Notes: generated by a model from the letters alone, not told the origin. Positions 35,523 through 46,672 are shown, counted from the first letter of the stretch. The stretch: DNA of 64,000 nucleotides from Elusimicrobiota bacterium (GCA_022072025.1 JAJVIP010000026.1:54068-118067); one strand, 5' to 3'. Numbers and translations: made by a program.

Positions 35523-35750
35523 ATGCATTGTCAAGTTTTAGCGGAGAAAGAAGGGTTGGGCAGAATTGTGATGTGCCAAAGCTGCAATGACGTTCACTTA
35601 TCGATGGATAGTTTGTCGGTTCGTATTACGCAGGCGGCTTTTGTGTCGCTGTCAGAGATGATGTCCCAGGCTCTTCGACATCCGAAAATCTGTTTGCGTC
35701 AAGACAACCCAAAGGAATTCATGGCAAGTCGGTTGTTTAGCCTTGCCTAA
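35523..35750 (+). CDS. Small Cys-motif protein (DUF6686-like)
   Basis: A 75-residue protein beginning MHCQVLAEKEGLGRIVMCQS, with the cluster CQSCNDVHLS and a C-terminal helix. The pattern (HC near the start, C-x-x-C-N then a beta-helix domain) is like the small DUF6686 proteins found near TonB systems; I am not certain of the match. ATG with GAGGAG. It follows the terminator and precedes the coiled-coil protein and exbB. Confidence 0.55.
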   Translation: MHCQVLAEKEGLGRIVMCQSCNDVHLSMDSLSVRITQAAFVSLSEMMSQALRHPKICLRQDNPKEFMASRLFSLA

Positions 35751-35761
35751 AGGGAATCGCC

Positions 35762-35980
35762 ATGTTGCATGCTGCTTTAGCTGAGGAATCAAATGTATCG
35801 TCTTGGTCGCCGGTAAATATTCAGGAACTAATGGAAAATTTCCGGCAGATTCGACTATACGAAGAAGAAATGTTCCGTGACATGCTTCGAAAAAAACAAA
35901 TGGAAATTGACGGCCTTCATCAGGAGCTTCATCGAATCAAGGAAGAGATGATGGAATACAAACGTAGATTTTGGCGATAG
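35762..35980 (+). CDS. Short coiled-coil protein
   Basis: A 72-residue protein; from about residue 25 it is one long amphipathic helix (LYEEEMFRDMLRKKQMEIDG and onward) rich in Glu, Lys and Arg, consistent with a coiled coil. It lies 19 bases before exbB and on the same strand. Function unknown, possibly an accessory of the TonB system. Confidence 0.5.
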   Translation: MLHAALAEESNVSSWSPVNIQELMENFRQIRLYEEEMFRDMLRKKQMEIDGLHQELHRIKEEMMEYKRRFWR

Positions 35981-35999
35981 GCTAGGAGGAACACTATAT

Positions 36000-36659
36000 A
36001 TGGATCAGATATTCAAAAAATTAGCTTTGGTGGGCGATATTTGGGTTCTCTGGATTTTACTTGGAGCCAGCATTGTTTCGCTTGGCGTCGTGTTTGAGCG
36101 CTGGTGGAAATTTCGAAAGAGCCAGATTGACTTCCCGAAATTTTTGAAGGATTTGAACCGAAAGTTGGACGCGGACGATTTGGCCGGCGCGCGGCAATTG
36201 GCGAGATCCATTCGCGCGGTGGAAGCGCACATTACGCTGGCGGGGCTCAATCACACCTCGCGAGGAAAGGAATCCGTCGAGGAAACGATGACGGCTCAGC
36301 TTGTTTACGAGAGAAGCCAGCTCGAGAAGAATCTCATCATTCTTGGGACTCTTGGAAATAACGCGCCTTTCATTGGTCTCTTTGGCACGGTGCTTGGAAT
36401 TATCAAAGCTTTTAATGACCTCGCTGTGACGGGAAGCTCGGGCGTCTCTGTGGTCATGGCTGGGATTTCGTCAGCGCTCATTGCGACGGCCTTTGGAATC
36501 CTGGTCGCGATTCCGGCTGTCATGGCCAATAACTACTTTCAGACGCGGCTTCGTCGTGTTTCCTCAAACACCCAAACTCTGATTCATACCCTTCAGTCTT
36601 ATCTTAAAAAGCATGCGGCCGCGGAATCTCATCGCGAAGCCGAGGCGGCCCTTTCCTAA
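36000..36659 (+). CDS. exbB: ExbB/TolQ-type proton-channel protein, set 1
   Basis: A 219-residue inner-membrane protein with three helices and the family segment ILGTLGNNAPFIGLFGTVLGIIKAF followed by SSGVSVVMAGISSALIATAFGIL. It forms the proton channel that energises TonB. A strong AGGAGG precedes the ATG. It is close to the second copy at 62070, which indicates duplication of the whole set. Confidence 0.93.
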   Translation: MDQIFKKLALVGDIWVLWILLGASIVSLGVVFERWWKFRKSQIDFPKFLKDLNRKLDADDLAGARQLARSIRAVEAHITLAGLNHTSRGKESVEETMTAQLVYERSQLEKNLIILGTLGNNAPFIGLFGTVLGIIKAFNDLAVTGSSGVSVVMAGISSALIATAFGILVAIPAVMANNYFQTRLRRVSSNTQTLIHTLQSYLKKHAAAESHREAEAALS

Positions 36660-36663
36660 CAAT

Positions 36664-37068
36664 ATGGCGAGCGCAACCGACACCGATCAAGACGGCACGG
36701 TCACCGGCATCAATGTCACGCCGCTCGTGGACATTATGCTCGTGCTTCTTATTGTCTTTATGGTGACAGCTCATTTCGTCCAAGACTCGGGCCTCAAGAT
36801 CAATTTGCCGAAAGCGGCCACCACTGAAGCGTCGCCCACGGCCAGCTTAACGGTATCGATGGATAACAAAGGCGCATTGAGGTTATTGGACAGCGAGGTG
36901 GATTTAAACGGGCTAAAAGCCAATTTGGAACGCGAAGCCAAGCTCAACCCCGGTGTGCGCGTGACGGTCGCGGCCGATCAAGATCTTCCTTACCGAACCA
37001 TTGTCGGCCTTTTGGACGCGATCAAACAAGCGGGCGTGACCCGCGTGGCCTTGGCCGCGGAAAAATGA
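36664..37068 (+). CDS. exbD: ExbD-type protein, set 1
   Basis: A 134-residue protein with one helix. The start at 36664, 4 bases after the exbB stop, gives the usual short N-terminus. Motif GINVTPLVDIMLVLLIVFMV includes the proton-path Asp. The periplasmic part (LPYRTIVGLLDAIKQAGVTR) is typical. It works with ExbB and TonB. Confidence 0.92.
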   Translation: MASATDTDQDGTVTGINVTPLVDIMLVLLIVFMVTAHFVQDSGLKINLPKAATTEASPTASLTVSMDNKGALRLLDSEVDLNGLKANLEREAKLNPGVRVTVAADQDLPYRTIVGLLDAIKQAGVTRVALAAEK

Positions 37069-37084
37069 CGATGGTTTCTGACAT

Positions 37085-37158
37085 CGTCATCCCCGAACGT
37101 CTTAATCGGGGATCCAAAAATGATTAAAGCCTGGATTCCCGCCTTCGCGGGAGTGACG
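37085..37158 (+). repeat. REP-like double hairpin at the tonB start
   Basis: ATCCCCGA-N9-TCGGGGAT, then CCCGC-CTTC-GCGGG, flanked by GTCATCC and GGGAGTGACG. This is the widespread intergenic repeat whose translation gives AWIPAFAGVT. Here it supplies the first ATG (37120) and first residues of TonB. Confidence 0.75.
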
Positions 37159-37788
37159 ATTTCGACGTTCGTACATGCAGGAACAGGAGGCGGGCTGTAC
37201 TACTGGTTTATGAAGCGTCAACCGCCGCCGATTGTGGCCGAACTGGATCTGTCGATGTCGCCATTAACGAACGCGGTCCCAAACCCGGGTGGTGGGATTG
37301 GAAAGAAATCGGAAGTTTGGATAGCCCCTAAGAAAAACAAAAAGGCTCCGCTTCCCACGCCAGCAGCGCCGGAAAAAATCGAAACGAAAGAAGAGGTTGT
37401 CCAAGAGGAAACCAACCCTTGCGCCGGCGAGAATTGTTCGGAGACAGGCGCCGGATCCGGCGGCGGTGGCACCGGAGAGGGCCAAGGACAGTACATCCCG
37501 GCGGAAGCGGCGGCCCGAAAGCCACGCTGGATCAAAAATTTCATCACGTCGCGGGATTACCCGCTTATCGCTCGCCGGGAAGGCAAGGATGGTCGCGTTG
37601 TGCTCGTTGTTCTAATCGACAACGAAGGTCGTGTCCGGGATGCGCGCCTCATGCAAGGAAGTTATGAGGCTTTAAATGAAGTGGCGCTTCGAAAGGTGCG
37701 CGAGGCCGTGTTCACGCCGGCCTACGATGAAAAAGGAAGAGCGGTATCCTGCAAAGTGACGCTGCCAATTCGATTTGAACTTAAATAA
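37120..37788 (+). CDS. tonB: TonB protein, set 1
   Basis: A 222-residue TonB. The N-terminus MIKAWIPAFAGVTISTF is partly encoded by a REP-like repeat; the true membrane anchor continues TFVHAGTGGGLYYWF. Then VAELDLSMSPL, a Pro/Lys/Glu-rich linker with Cys pair NPCAGENCSE, a Gly-rich stretch, and the TonB C-terminal domain (RKPRWIKNFITSRDYP, VLIDNEGRVRDARLM, AVFTPAYDEKG). It transmits proton energy to the receptor at 37805. A GTG at 37153 is an alternative start. Confidence 0.9.
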   Translation: MIKAWIPAFAGVTISTFVHAGTGGGLYYWFMKRQPPPIVAELDLSMSPLTNAVPNPGGGIGKKSEVWIAPKKNKKAPLPTPAAPEKIETKEEVVQEETNPCAGENCSETGAGSGGGGTGEGQGQYIPAEAAARKPRWIKNFITSRDYPLIARREGKDGRVVLVVLIDNEGRVRDARLMQGSYEALNEVALRKVREAVFTPAYDEKGRAVSCKVTLPIRFELK

Positions 37789-37804
37789 TTCATAGGAGGA
37801 CATC

Positions 37805-40009
37805 GTGTTTAGTAAATGGAAAAAGCCTCAAAAACAATGCGTGGCCGCGGTAGCATTGCTGTTATCAGTGGTTTTTCTTCAAACCAGCGTTATTGCGGGA
37901 GACGAACAACCCGCGCCGGTCAACAGTGAGGCGACAGGCGTACAAGAGTTTGATCAGCCCGCCGAAATGGACGAGGTTGTTGTTCAAGGAGACTTGGTTG
38001 ACCGCTTGATAAAGAAGGGACAGCTCAAAAGCTCCATTGTGAAGACGGAAGTCATCAATGAAAGCGACATCTCCGGCAAGCAGGCGAACTCGTTGTCGGA
38101 GGCGGTGCAGAACGAGCCGGGAATCGACAACGTCGTCGGGTGCTCAATATGTGGAATGCGCCGGATTCAAATCAACGGCCTTAAAGGGGAATACACCACG
38201 CTCCTCATGGACGGAGTGCCACTTAATTCCACGGTGTCCAGTTACTATGGCTTTGATGCTCTGGCGACGGCCGGCGTTTCTTCGATTGAAATCGCGCGTG
38301 GGTCGGGCGCGTCGCTCATCGCCCCCGAGGCAATTGGAGGCGTCATCAACGTTGTGTCAAAAAGGCCGACGTCCAATTCTTTATTCTTTGATGTGGCCGG
38401 CGGAAACGCCGGGTATCGAGCGCTCTCCATCGTGGGAACCGGCGTCAGCGCGGATCGTCTGACCGGAGCGACGGGGGCGGCGCAATTCAATGAACGCGGC
38501 CAATGGGATGAAGATGGAAACGGCGTCAACGAGGCCCCGGAAGTCAAATCGCAGACGGGATTGGTCCGGTTTTCCAAGGACTTGAACGACCGAAATCATC
38601 TCGACATTCGATTGATGGATCTTAAATCGCACACCTTTGGCGGCCCCACGGAAAACGCCGAGTTCAAAGCTGTCCTTCAAACCGGAGGCGGAGGGCTCAA
38701 ATTTGAGGACAATGACGTGAGAAAAGCCTACATCGGCGATCCCAGCGCGACGCTTGAGACCGTCGACACCGAACGAACCGAAGGCGTGGTTCGCTGGACC
38801 AACGCCGCTTCCGACAAACTGAACCTGGCGGCCACCGTTGCCGGGGCGCTCCAAACACAGGATTCCTTTTACGAAGGAGCCGATTACTACAACAAGAACA
38901 AAACTTTCTTTTCCGATGTCAGAGGGAATTATTCCATCGGATGCAGCCATCTTTTGACGCTCGGAGCTGATGTAAAAGACGAGACGCTGCGAGCGGAATC
39001 TTTTTATTTCTTTGACCAGCTGGGACGGGACAAAGACGACTTTGATTTCTTGGGGACTGGCGCATACTTGCAGGATGTCTGGACGCCCTCTCTTAACACG
39101 GAAATCTCGGCCGCCGTTCGTCTGGACACAATCAAAGTGGATTTCAAGGGAGAAACCGACACGAAAAATGAGATTGACGAAACTTTGGCTTCTCCACGGA
39201 TTCATGTGAAACTTGGGCACGGGCCTTTGTTGTCCTCTCGATTTTCTTTTGGGCGCGGCTACCGGGCGCCCCTCACATTTTTCGAGTCGGAGCACGGACT
39301 TCTGGATGAGGGGTTTGATGTGAAAATCACGGACCTGGAAAAATCCAAAGCGGCCGGGTACGCCTTGTCATTAGATTCCAACCGGTGGACCGGGACAGCC
39401 TCGTACGCTTACACGGAAGTGGAAAATCTTTCCTATGTGAACACGAACGATTTTTCGGTGCCGACGCTGGTTAATTCACAAGGCCGAGTGAATGTAAAAA
39501 CCGCGGACATCGTTGTTGGCTATCAATTGACCCCGACCTTTAACATCGCCGCCAGCTACGAGAACTTCGACTATCAGGATAAATACAAATCTCTCTTAGC
39601 CGTTGCGGCTGTCGAAGACCGAGCCAGGCTGATGCTGGGCTATGACAACGATAAAGCCGGCCTCATCGGAGATTTGACTCTTGTTTGGACGGGGAGCCGG
39701 GATCTTCGCCCCTATGGGTACGGGGATCGCTACAACGTGTACGACCCCAACGCGATGACGGCTTTTGCTCCCAAAGGGACGGACGCCCCTTCCTTCGTCA
39801 CGGTGGATCTGAAAGTGTCAAAAACATTCCGCAATGATCTCACGATTTATGCCGGAGCGAAAAACCTTTTTGATTACACGCAAACTTCCAAAGAGTCCCC
39901 GCTTTTCTTTGACGCGCAAGGCGGATACGACGTCGTTCATATTTGGGGCCCCCTCCGCGGACGAGAGGTATACGCCGGCGTTCAGATGAAGTTTGAGCCT
40001 CGTTTGTAA
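37805..40009 (+). CDS. TonB-dependent receptor with CxxC in the plug
   Basis: A 734-residue outer-membrane receptor starting at GTG after AGGAGG. Signal peptide, TonB box-like EMDEVVVQGD, plug domain (SLSEAVQNEPGID ... VVGCSICGMRRIQINGLKGE), then a 22-strand-type barrel with the C-terminal VYAGVQMKFEPRL. The CSICG in the plug recalls receptors of Bacteroidetes and related taxa with a redox or metal-binding Cys pair. Control by the Fur-type regulator upstream suggests iron or zinc chelate uptake. Confidence 0.88.
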   Translation: MFSKWKKPQKQCVAAVALLLSVVFLQTSVIAGDEQPAPVNSEATGVQEFDQPAEMDEVVVQGDLVDRLIKKGQLKSSIVKTEVINESDISGKQANSLSEAVQNEPGIDNVVGCSICGMRRIQINGLKGEYTTLLMDGVPLNSTVSSYYGFDALATAGVSSIEIARGSGASLIAPEAIGGVINVVSKRPTSNSLFFDVAGGNAGYRALSIVGTGVSADRLTGATGAAQFNERGQWDEDGNGVNEAPEVKSQTGLVRFSKDLNDRNHLDIRLMDLKSHTFGGPTENAEFKAVLQTGGGGLKFEDNDVRKAYIGDPSATLETVDTERTEGVVRWTNAASDKLNLAATVAGALQTQDSFYEGADYYNKNKTFFSDVRGNYSIGCSHLLTLGADVKDETLRAESFYFFDQLGRDKDDFDFLGTGAYLQDVWTPSLNTEISAAVRLDTIKVDFKGETDTKNEIDETLASPRIHVKLGHGPLLSSRFSFGRGYRAPLTFFESEHGLLDEGFDVKITDLEKSKAAGYALSLDSNRWTGTASYAYTEVENLSYVNTNDFSVPTLVNSQGRVNVKTADIVVGYQLTPTFNIAASYENFDYQDKYKSLLAVAAVEDRARLMLGYDNDKAGLIGDLTLVWTGSRDLRPYGYGDRYNVYDPNAMTAFAPKGTDAPSFVTVDLKVSKTFRNDLTIYAGAKNLFDYTQTSKESPLFFDAQGGYDVVHIWGPLRGREVYAGVQMKFEPRL

Positions 40010-40020
40010 CTGGTTCCAAT

Positions 40021-40386
40021 TCCCGGAGTGGACTCTACTACTGGGCAATGAAGCGGGAACCAGCGCCGATTGTGGCGGAGCTGGATTTATCGATGTCGCC
40101 GTTGACGAGCGCGGTGCCAAGCCTGGGCGATCAGAATGGCTACCCCGACACCTTTCTTGATGCTGTTGGAACGCTCGGCAATAAAATAATCGAACGCGGC
40201 GGCACATTGGTGGGCTTCTGGCCCACGGATGGATGCTCGTTCAATAAATCCACAGCCATCAAAGATGGAAGATTCATGGGGCTGGCTATCGATACAGTAG
40301 GGCAGGACGAATTAACCGAGGAACGGATCGACAAATTGGTGGCGCAGATCAGAGCCGAGTTCAATATGGTGGTGGTCACTGCTTAA
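40021..40386 (+). pseudogene. Chimera of a TonB N-terminal piece and a flavodoxin C-terminus
   Basis: The frame opens SGLYYWAMKREPAPIVAELD, matching tonB at 37195-37260 (GGLYYWFMKRQPPPIVAELD) at the same offset. After SAVPS it continues as the C-terminal third of a flavodoxin: GDQNGYPDTFLDAVGTL, GGTLVGFWPTDGCSFNKS, FMGLAIDTVGQDELTEERID. The junction is near 40117-40130. Neither half is complete, though the joined frame of 112 codons from the ATG at 40048 is open and ends in a normal flavodoxin tail. Probably a deletion or recombination scar. Confidence 0.75.
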
Positions 40387-40408
40387 ATTTCGTTGCAGGA
40401 CGTTTTTA

Positions 40409-40944
40409 AATTGCCATCATGTAACTGCACCATCGAATTCTGTGGTAAAGTTAGTGACACATGCCGAATCAGCGAGCAGAGGTGTATGGCAGAATGTATG
40501 GCAACGATTCGAAAATCGCTTGAAAATATATGAAAATCAAACACTCTTATTTTGATTATTGTCCGTGGGACGCAATCACGATGGTCCCCCGTCCAACCCC
40601 GTAAGAAAATTTGTGTGCTCAAAAAATCGCCGAATAATCGCCCGCTAACATCCCACCCCAAAAACTCACTTCTTCCGTCGGAAATCGAAAACGTTGTCGA
40701 AAAAACGTGAACCATTTCCGCTTCACCAGAAAAAATTTCCATGAATATCCGCCAAAGGTTGCGAGCTGCAATAGTTCAGAACTGCAGTTGCATAAAGTAG
40801 GCAGAAGACCGCAGTTGTGAGAACAAGTACGCATCGATGTATGGGAAAACGTATGGGAAAAATTCTGAAGTTGCCAGCACAACAGGCCGATTCCTTCGAA
40901 AGTGATGGCAGAATGTATGGGTAAGCTAGATGCAATGGCAGCTG
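40409..40944 (+). repeat. Long dispersed repeat R, copy 2
   Basis: Aligns with 2878-3402. Contains the 24-codon ORF MKIKHSYFDYCPWDAITMVP with tail RPTP-stop (40530-40604) and the 3' segment with GACCGCAGTTGT, GTATGGGAAAACGTATGGG and GATGGCAGAATGTATGG. Followed, as in copy 1, by a cargo gene, a DUF1016 gene (here truncated) and a PWDAI small ORF. Confidence 0.8.
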
Positions 40945-41053
40945 GAGGGCAGATTTTGATGGGGGATGTGCAGCCGGTGCAATTGGCCTATAGAAATAGA
41001 AGGAAAAAATTCAGGCCAATTTATATTGGGCTCCATGGAGGAGGATACAAGGA

Positions 41054-41503
41054 ATGAAAAAAGAAGCATACAAACTACTTAAAGTGATTTCCGAAAACAG
41101 AGGCATTGCAGGTGAAAAATTAGAAAAACTTGGTTTTAAGTATGGAGGGACAGAGAAGGCTTCCTCTCGGTGGTCTTATGATCCAAATATAGTTCAACTG
41201 AAGGCGATTAAATTAATCGAAGAAATCGGGGGTTCAGCTTATCCTGGATTCCACATTACATTGGACGGTGAGAAATTTTTGCAACAAAGCGAGAATAACT
41301 CCTTGATAATTAGATCTGCGGTCACAGCAGCAATCGTTGGGGCTTTTATCGGTTCTCTTTTCACTACCATTGGTCAGATAATAATTTCTAAAGAATTTTC
41401 TTCTGATTCGGCTTGCGCATCCTCAAGTGGTCAAAAATCAACAGGTGTGATGAAACCTCAGGTTGCGGCTCAACCAACGGGTGCGCCCGATTCGTCCCGA
41501 TAG
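41054..41503 (+). CDS. Small winged-helix-like protein with a membrane anchor
   Basis: A 149-residue protein. Residues 1-80 look like a winged helix (EAYKLLKVISENRGIAGEKL, YPGFHITLDGEKFL); residues ~90-112 form one membrane helix (VTAAIVGAFIGSLFTTIG); the tail is Ser/Ala-rich. ATG with AAGGA. It takes the cargo place between repeat R copy 2 and a truncated DUF1016 gene. The N-terminal pattern resembles helper proteins next to mobile nucleases, but I cannot name it. Confidence 0.5.
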   Translation: MKKEAYKLLKVISENRGIAGEKLEKLGFKYGGTEKASSRWSYDPNIVQLKAIKLIEEIGGSAYPGFHITLDGEKFLQQSENNSLIIRSAVTAAIVGAFIGSLFTTIGQIIISKEFSSDSACASSSGQKSTGVMKPQVAAQPTGAPDSSR

Positions 41504-41610
41504 TGGGGTTTTGGCAGGTAAACCTTCTAAATTGGGCTGCAAACACGAAGTGTGAATGGCAAATCACGTTGAGGAATATCTGGCAAAGTATAAAGAGGCG
41601 GCAGGTGAGG

Positions 41611-41979
41611 GTGCAATGCTCTCTTGACCTTTTGCTTTATCATCGGCATCTTCGGTGTCTGGTTGCCATCGAATTAAAGGTGGGAGAGTTTATGCCGGAG
41701 CATGTTGGAAAAGTGCAGTTTTATCTGGCCGCGCTCGACAGCCAGGTGAGAACGCGAGAAGAAAATCCATCCATCGGCATCATCTTATGTAAGTCGAAGG
41801 ACCGGACCATTGTTGAATACGCGTTACGCGAATCCAAGAAACCCATTGGCGTTGCTACCTATCGTGTTCTTCGCAAACTCCCAAAGAAATTAAGAAAAGA
41901 GCTCCCCCGGCCGCAGCAAGTCGAAATGCTATTGGACGCTTTGCCGGCCAAAACTCTCGCCACTGGTGAGAGAAAGTAG
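41611..41979 (+). pseudogene. Truncated DUF1016-type nuclease gene (C-terminal domain only)
   Basis: The frame VQCSLDLLLYHRHLRCLVAI, then ELKVGEFMPEHVGKVQFYLA and IGIILCKSKDRTIVEYALRE matches the nuclease domain of the gene at 4547-5698. The N-terminal DUF1016 half is absent; upstream sequence reads through in other frames. The nuclease Asp and Glu-x-Lys remain. The small PWDAI ORF follows 13 bases after the stop, as in the intact module. Confidence 0.75.
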
Positions 41980-41992
41980 GCGGAGGACTGCA

Positions 41993-42145
41993 ATGGCACC
42001 ATCAAAATTGTCCGTACGATTGCAATCAAGGGTCAAAAATAGCCCCATTTTGTATGGGAAAATGTATGGGGAAAAAGTCGATTTTCCGTCTATGTGTCAT
42101 AGTCCGTGGGATGCCATTACGATGGTTCCGCGTCCAAATCCGTGA
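41993..42145 (+). CDS. PWDAI small ORF (50 aa), intact copy
   Basis: MAPSKLSVRLQSRVKNSPIL, then YGKMYGEKVDFPSMCH, then SPWDAITMVPRPNP-stop. Fifty codons, same as 10441 and 52622. Relative to 52622 many differences near the 3' end are silent (TCT/TCG, TGT/TGC, ATT/ATC, GTT/GTC, CCG/CCC, CGT/AGA), which argues that this part is or was translated under selection. GGAGG lies 5 bases before the ATG. Confidence 0.55.
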   Translation: MAPSKLSVRLQSRVKNSPILYGKMYGEKVDFPSMCHSPWDAITMVPRPNP

Positions 42146-42310
42146 CAGTCACGCCTCGTGACTCAAGCAGAAAATCTCACTGAAAAATCCTCCCTCTTCC
42201 AAAACCATATTTTCTCCGTCGGAAAAACACTTCGCATAGAAAAAACACCTCCATTCGCGAGTCGAGTGATGGCAATCCTTCAAGTCACTTTTTGATGGCA
42301 CTTTTTTGCC
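42102..42310 (+). repeat. Direct repeat upstream of katG
   Basis: 42102-42173 is identical over 72 bases to 45156-45227 on the other side of katG; similarity at a lower level continues to about 42300. It includes CGTGAC-A-GTCACG-CCT-CGTGAC (42141-42162), three alternating half-sites, and further on CCTCCATTCGCGAGTCGAG and GATGGCAATCCTTCAAGT. Confidence 0.85.
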
Positions 42311-44901
<2,591 letters not shown>

Positions 44902-45006
44902 CAGAGCCTCTGTGGGTATTCCGGGAATTTGACTCACGCTGTTGAAGGAGCGACTTGTTGAATCAAGCCGCTTCTTCAACAGATCGCGTTGTGTAAGTTT
45001 GCCGAT

Positions 45007-45390
45007 TTGCCATCATGTAACTGCACCATCGAATTCAATGGCAAAGGTAGTGACACATGCCGAATCAGGGAGCCGAAGTGTGTGGCAGAATGTATGGCAA
45101 CGATTCGAAAATCCTCGGAAACGCATGAAAATCAAACACTCTTATTTTGATTATTGTCCGTGGGATGCCATTACGATGGTTCCGCGTCCAAATCCGTGAC
45201 AGTCACGCCTCGTGACTCAAGCAGAAAGCCTCACCGTAAAATCTTTCCTCTCCTAAAACATTAATTTCTCCGTTGGAAGAATCGCTTCGTATAGAAAAAA
45301 CGCCTCCATTCGCGAGTCGAGTGATGGCAATCCTTCAAGTGCACTTTTTGATGGCAGTTATTATTTGATGGCAACGCCCTCCGAATGATC
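45007..45390 (+). repeat. Hybrid repeat downstream of katG (R 5' part plus direct repeat)
   Basis: 45007-45155 matches the 5' part of repeat R; 45156-45390 matches 42102-42310, with the first 72 bases identical. The two R frames are fused here by one base less than in copies 1 and 2, giving a 53-codon ORF at 45038-45199 (MAKVVTHAESGSRSVWQNVW ... HSYFDYCPWDAITMVPRPNP). The rest up to 45474 holds no gene that I can see. Confidence 0.8.
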
Positions 45391-45474
45391 CAGTTTATTG
45401 CACCGGCGGTGCAAGATTCGATTTGGGGGTGTGCAGATGGTGCAAGTTTTTCAAATTGCCCTTATTTAAATGAA

Positions 45475-45485
45475 ATGATAATCAT
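45475..45485 (+). promoter_or_regulatory. Fur-box-like site
   Basis: ATGATAATCAT, close to the centre of the Fur consensus, within AAATGAAATGATAATCATGC. It lies 10 bases upstream of the ATG at 45495. It probably places the following redox cluster under iron or peroxide control. Confidence 0.55.
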
Positions 45486-45494
45486 GCCTTTGTG

Positions 45495-45878
45495 ATGATT
45501 CGAGTGTTAAGAATATTTCTCTTGGTTGTTTTCGCTTTTAACTGGGTTTCCCAGGGCGGGGCCATTGTTCGCTATCCGACGCTCGAAAAAATGCTGGAAA
45601 GAGTCGATAGGGAATATCCGCCGGAAATTGCCAAAGAGATTCGGTGTCATTCGCGCCCATCGGCCATGTGCGGCGTGAAAGCGGTGATAGAGTCCAACAG
45701 AAATTCGCTTTTGGGAATCGGTCATCTGGCATCCATTGTTGCCTCACCGCTCGTACCATTTGATGTATTTGCCTTGGTCCCAAAGAATAACGCGGTTGTA
45801 CTTCGGTCCCAGCAACAACCCGTTTCGCTTTCAGTTCCTCACGCTGTTCTCCAGCCTCCTCCTCGCCTCTCCATCTAA
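45495..45878 (+). CDS. Small exported protein ending PPPR; candidate uORF of the redox cluster
   Basis: A 127-residue protein (a GTG directly upstream is an alternative start). Export helix at the N-terminus (VLRIFLLVVFAFNWVSQG), a helical region, then CHSRPSAMCGVKAV with two Cys, and a tail VLQPPPRLSI-stop. It shares the plan of the RAPP family: export signal, Cys motif, Pro-rich end. The codons for PPPR (CCT CCT CCT CGC) contain CCTCCT, complementary to the AAGGAGG of the next gene. Almost leaderless behind the Fur-like box. Confidence 0.55.
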   Translation: MIRVLRIFLLVVFAFNWVSQGGAIVRYPTLEKMLERVDREYPPEIAKEIRCHSRPSAMCGVKAVIESNRNSLLGIGHLASIVASPLVPFDVFALVPKNNAVVLRSQQQPVSLSVPHAVLQPPPRLSI

Positions 45879-45976
45879 CACGACTGCCGTTTTCCCTGTT
45901 GTCATCGTAACTTCGTGCGCTTTGGCGTCCAGTTGCGTTCAAAGTTAATTCTTAGGCCGTGTTATTTCCAAGGAGG
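45876..45976 (+). promoter_or_regulatory. Closed leader between the PPPR uORF and the cytochrome gene
   Basis: TAACACG (45876-45882), which includes the uORF stop codon, is the exact complement of CGTGTTA (45958-45964). AAGGAGG (45970-45976), the ribosome site of the cytochrome gene, follows at once. CCTCCT in the uORF could pair with it directly. The layout mirrors 23997-24117. Confidence 0.45.
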
Positions 45977-45988
45977 AATCACATTTTT

Positions 45989-46672
45989 ATGAATTTACGT
46001 CATTATTTTGTTTCTGCCGTTATCGTTTTTTCGTTGCTCAGTTTTGGTTGCTCAAAAAAAGAGGGGAGTGAGTCCGCTTCATCCTCTCAATCCCAACAAG
46101 CCGCCGCGCCCAAAGTTGATCCTCGAGCGCAATTCGATCAGATGTTCACAAAGCCGGAGTTAATGAAGCTGGGCGAGAATATTTATCAGACCAAAGGTAT
46201 GCAGACCTGTTTGCAATGCCATCGCGCGGGTGGCGAAGGCGAAGGGTACGCGGGTGCTGCGAAATTGCAAGCGCCATGGACGTTCCGATCTTTCAATGCT
46301 TTGGGTGGCTACGATGCGCTCAAGGCCAATCCGAAGGAATTTCGAGAGAAGATGGAGGTTGCGCTTCTTCATCTTCTTCACGGCGGCGCTCTGAACTGGA
46401 ATGCCAATTTCCCCAAAGATCATCCGGAGATCGTTTACGACTGGTCGAAAACGGGAAAAGACAAATACGACATGATGATGTGGGGCGTCGCCCAGGCGGA
46501 GATGAAGACCAAAGTAAAGCAAGTTCATGGGGAGCTAACCGCCGCCGGAAAAACATTGTCGGAATCCGATATGCAATGGTTGGCGGCCTATGCGGCTCTC
46601 GAGTACATCAAGTCATTTGAGAAGCCAGGGAAGCTGGCCGATGGTAAACCCGCTCCCAAAATTTGGGAATGA
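45989..46672 (+). CDS. Cytochrome c lipoprotein
   Basis: A 227-residue lipoprotein (signal, then lipobox SFGC). Heme c motif CLQCH within GMQTCLQCHRAGGEG; possible Met ligands occur later (MMMWGV). A Ser/Gln/Ala-rich linker separates anchor and heme domain. AAGGAGG precedes the ATG. Probably an electron carrier for the terminal oxidase or a peroxide-related enzyme in this cluster. The SOD gene overlaps its stop (ATGA). Confidence 0.8.
   Translation: MNLRHYFVSAVIVFSLLSFGCSKKEGSESASSSQSQQAAAPKVDPRAQFDQMFTKPELMKLGENIYQTKGMQTCLQCHRAGGEGEGYAGAAKLQAPWTFRSFNALGGYDALKANPKEFREKMEVALLHLLHGGALNWNANFPKDHPEIVYDWSKTGKDKYDMMMWGVAQAEMKTKVKQVHGELTAAGKTLSESDMQWLAAYAALEYIKSFEKPGKLADGKPAPKIWE

Noticed and set aside
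38381..39295. 304-codon minus-strand frame opposite the receptor
   Set aside because: Antisense to an intact TonB receptor, no signal or motif.
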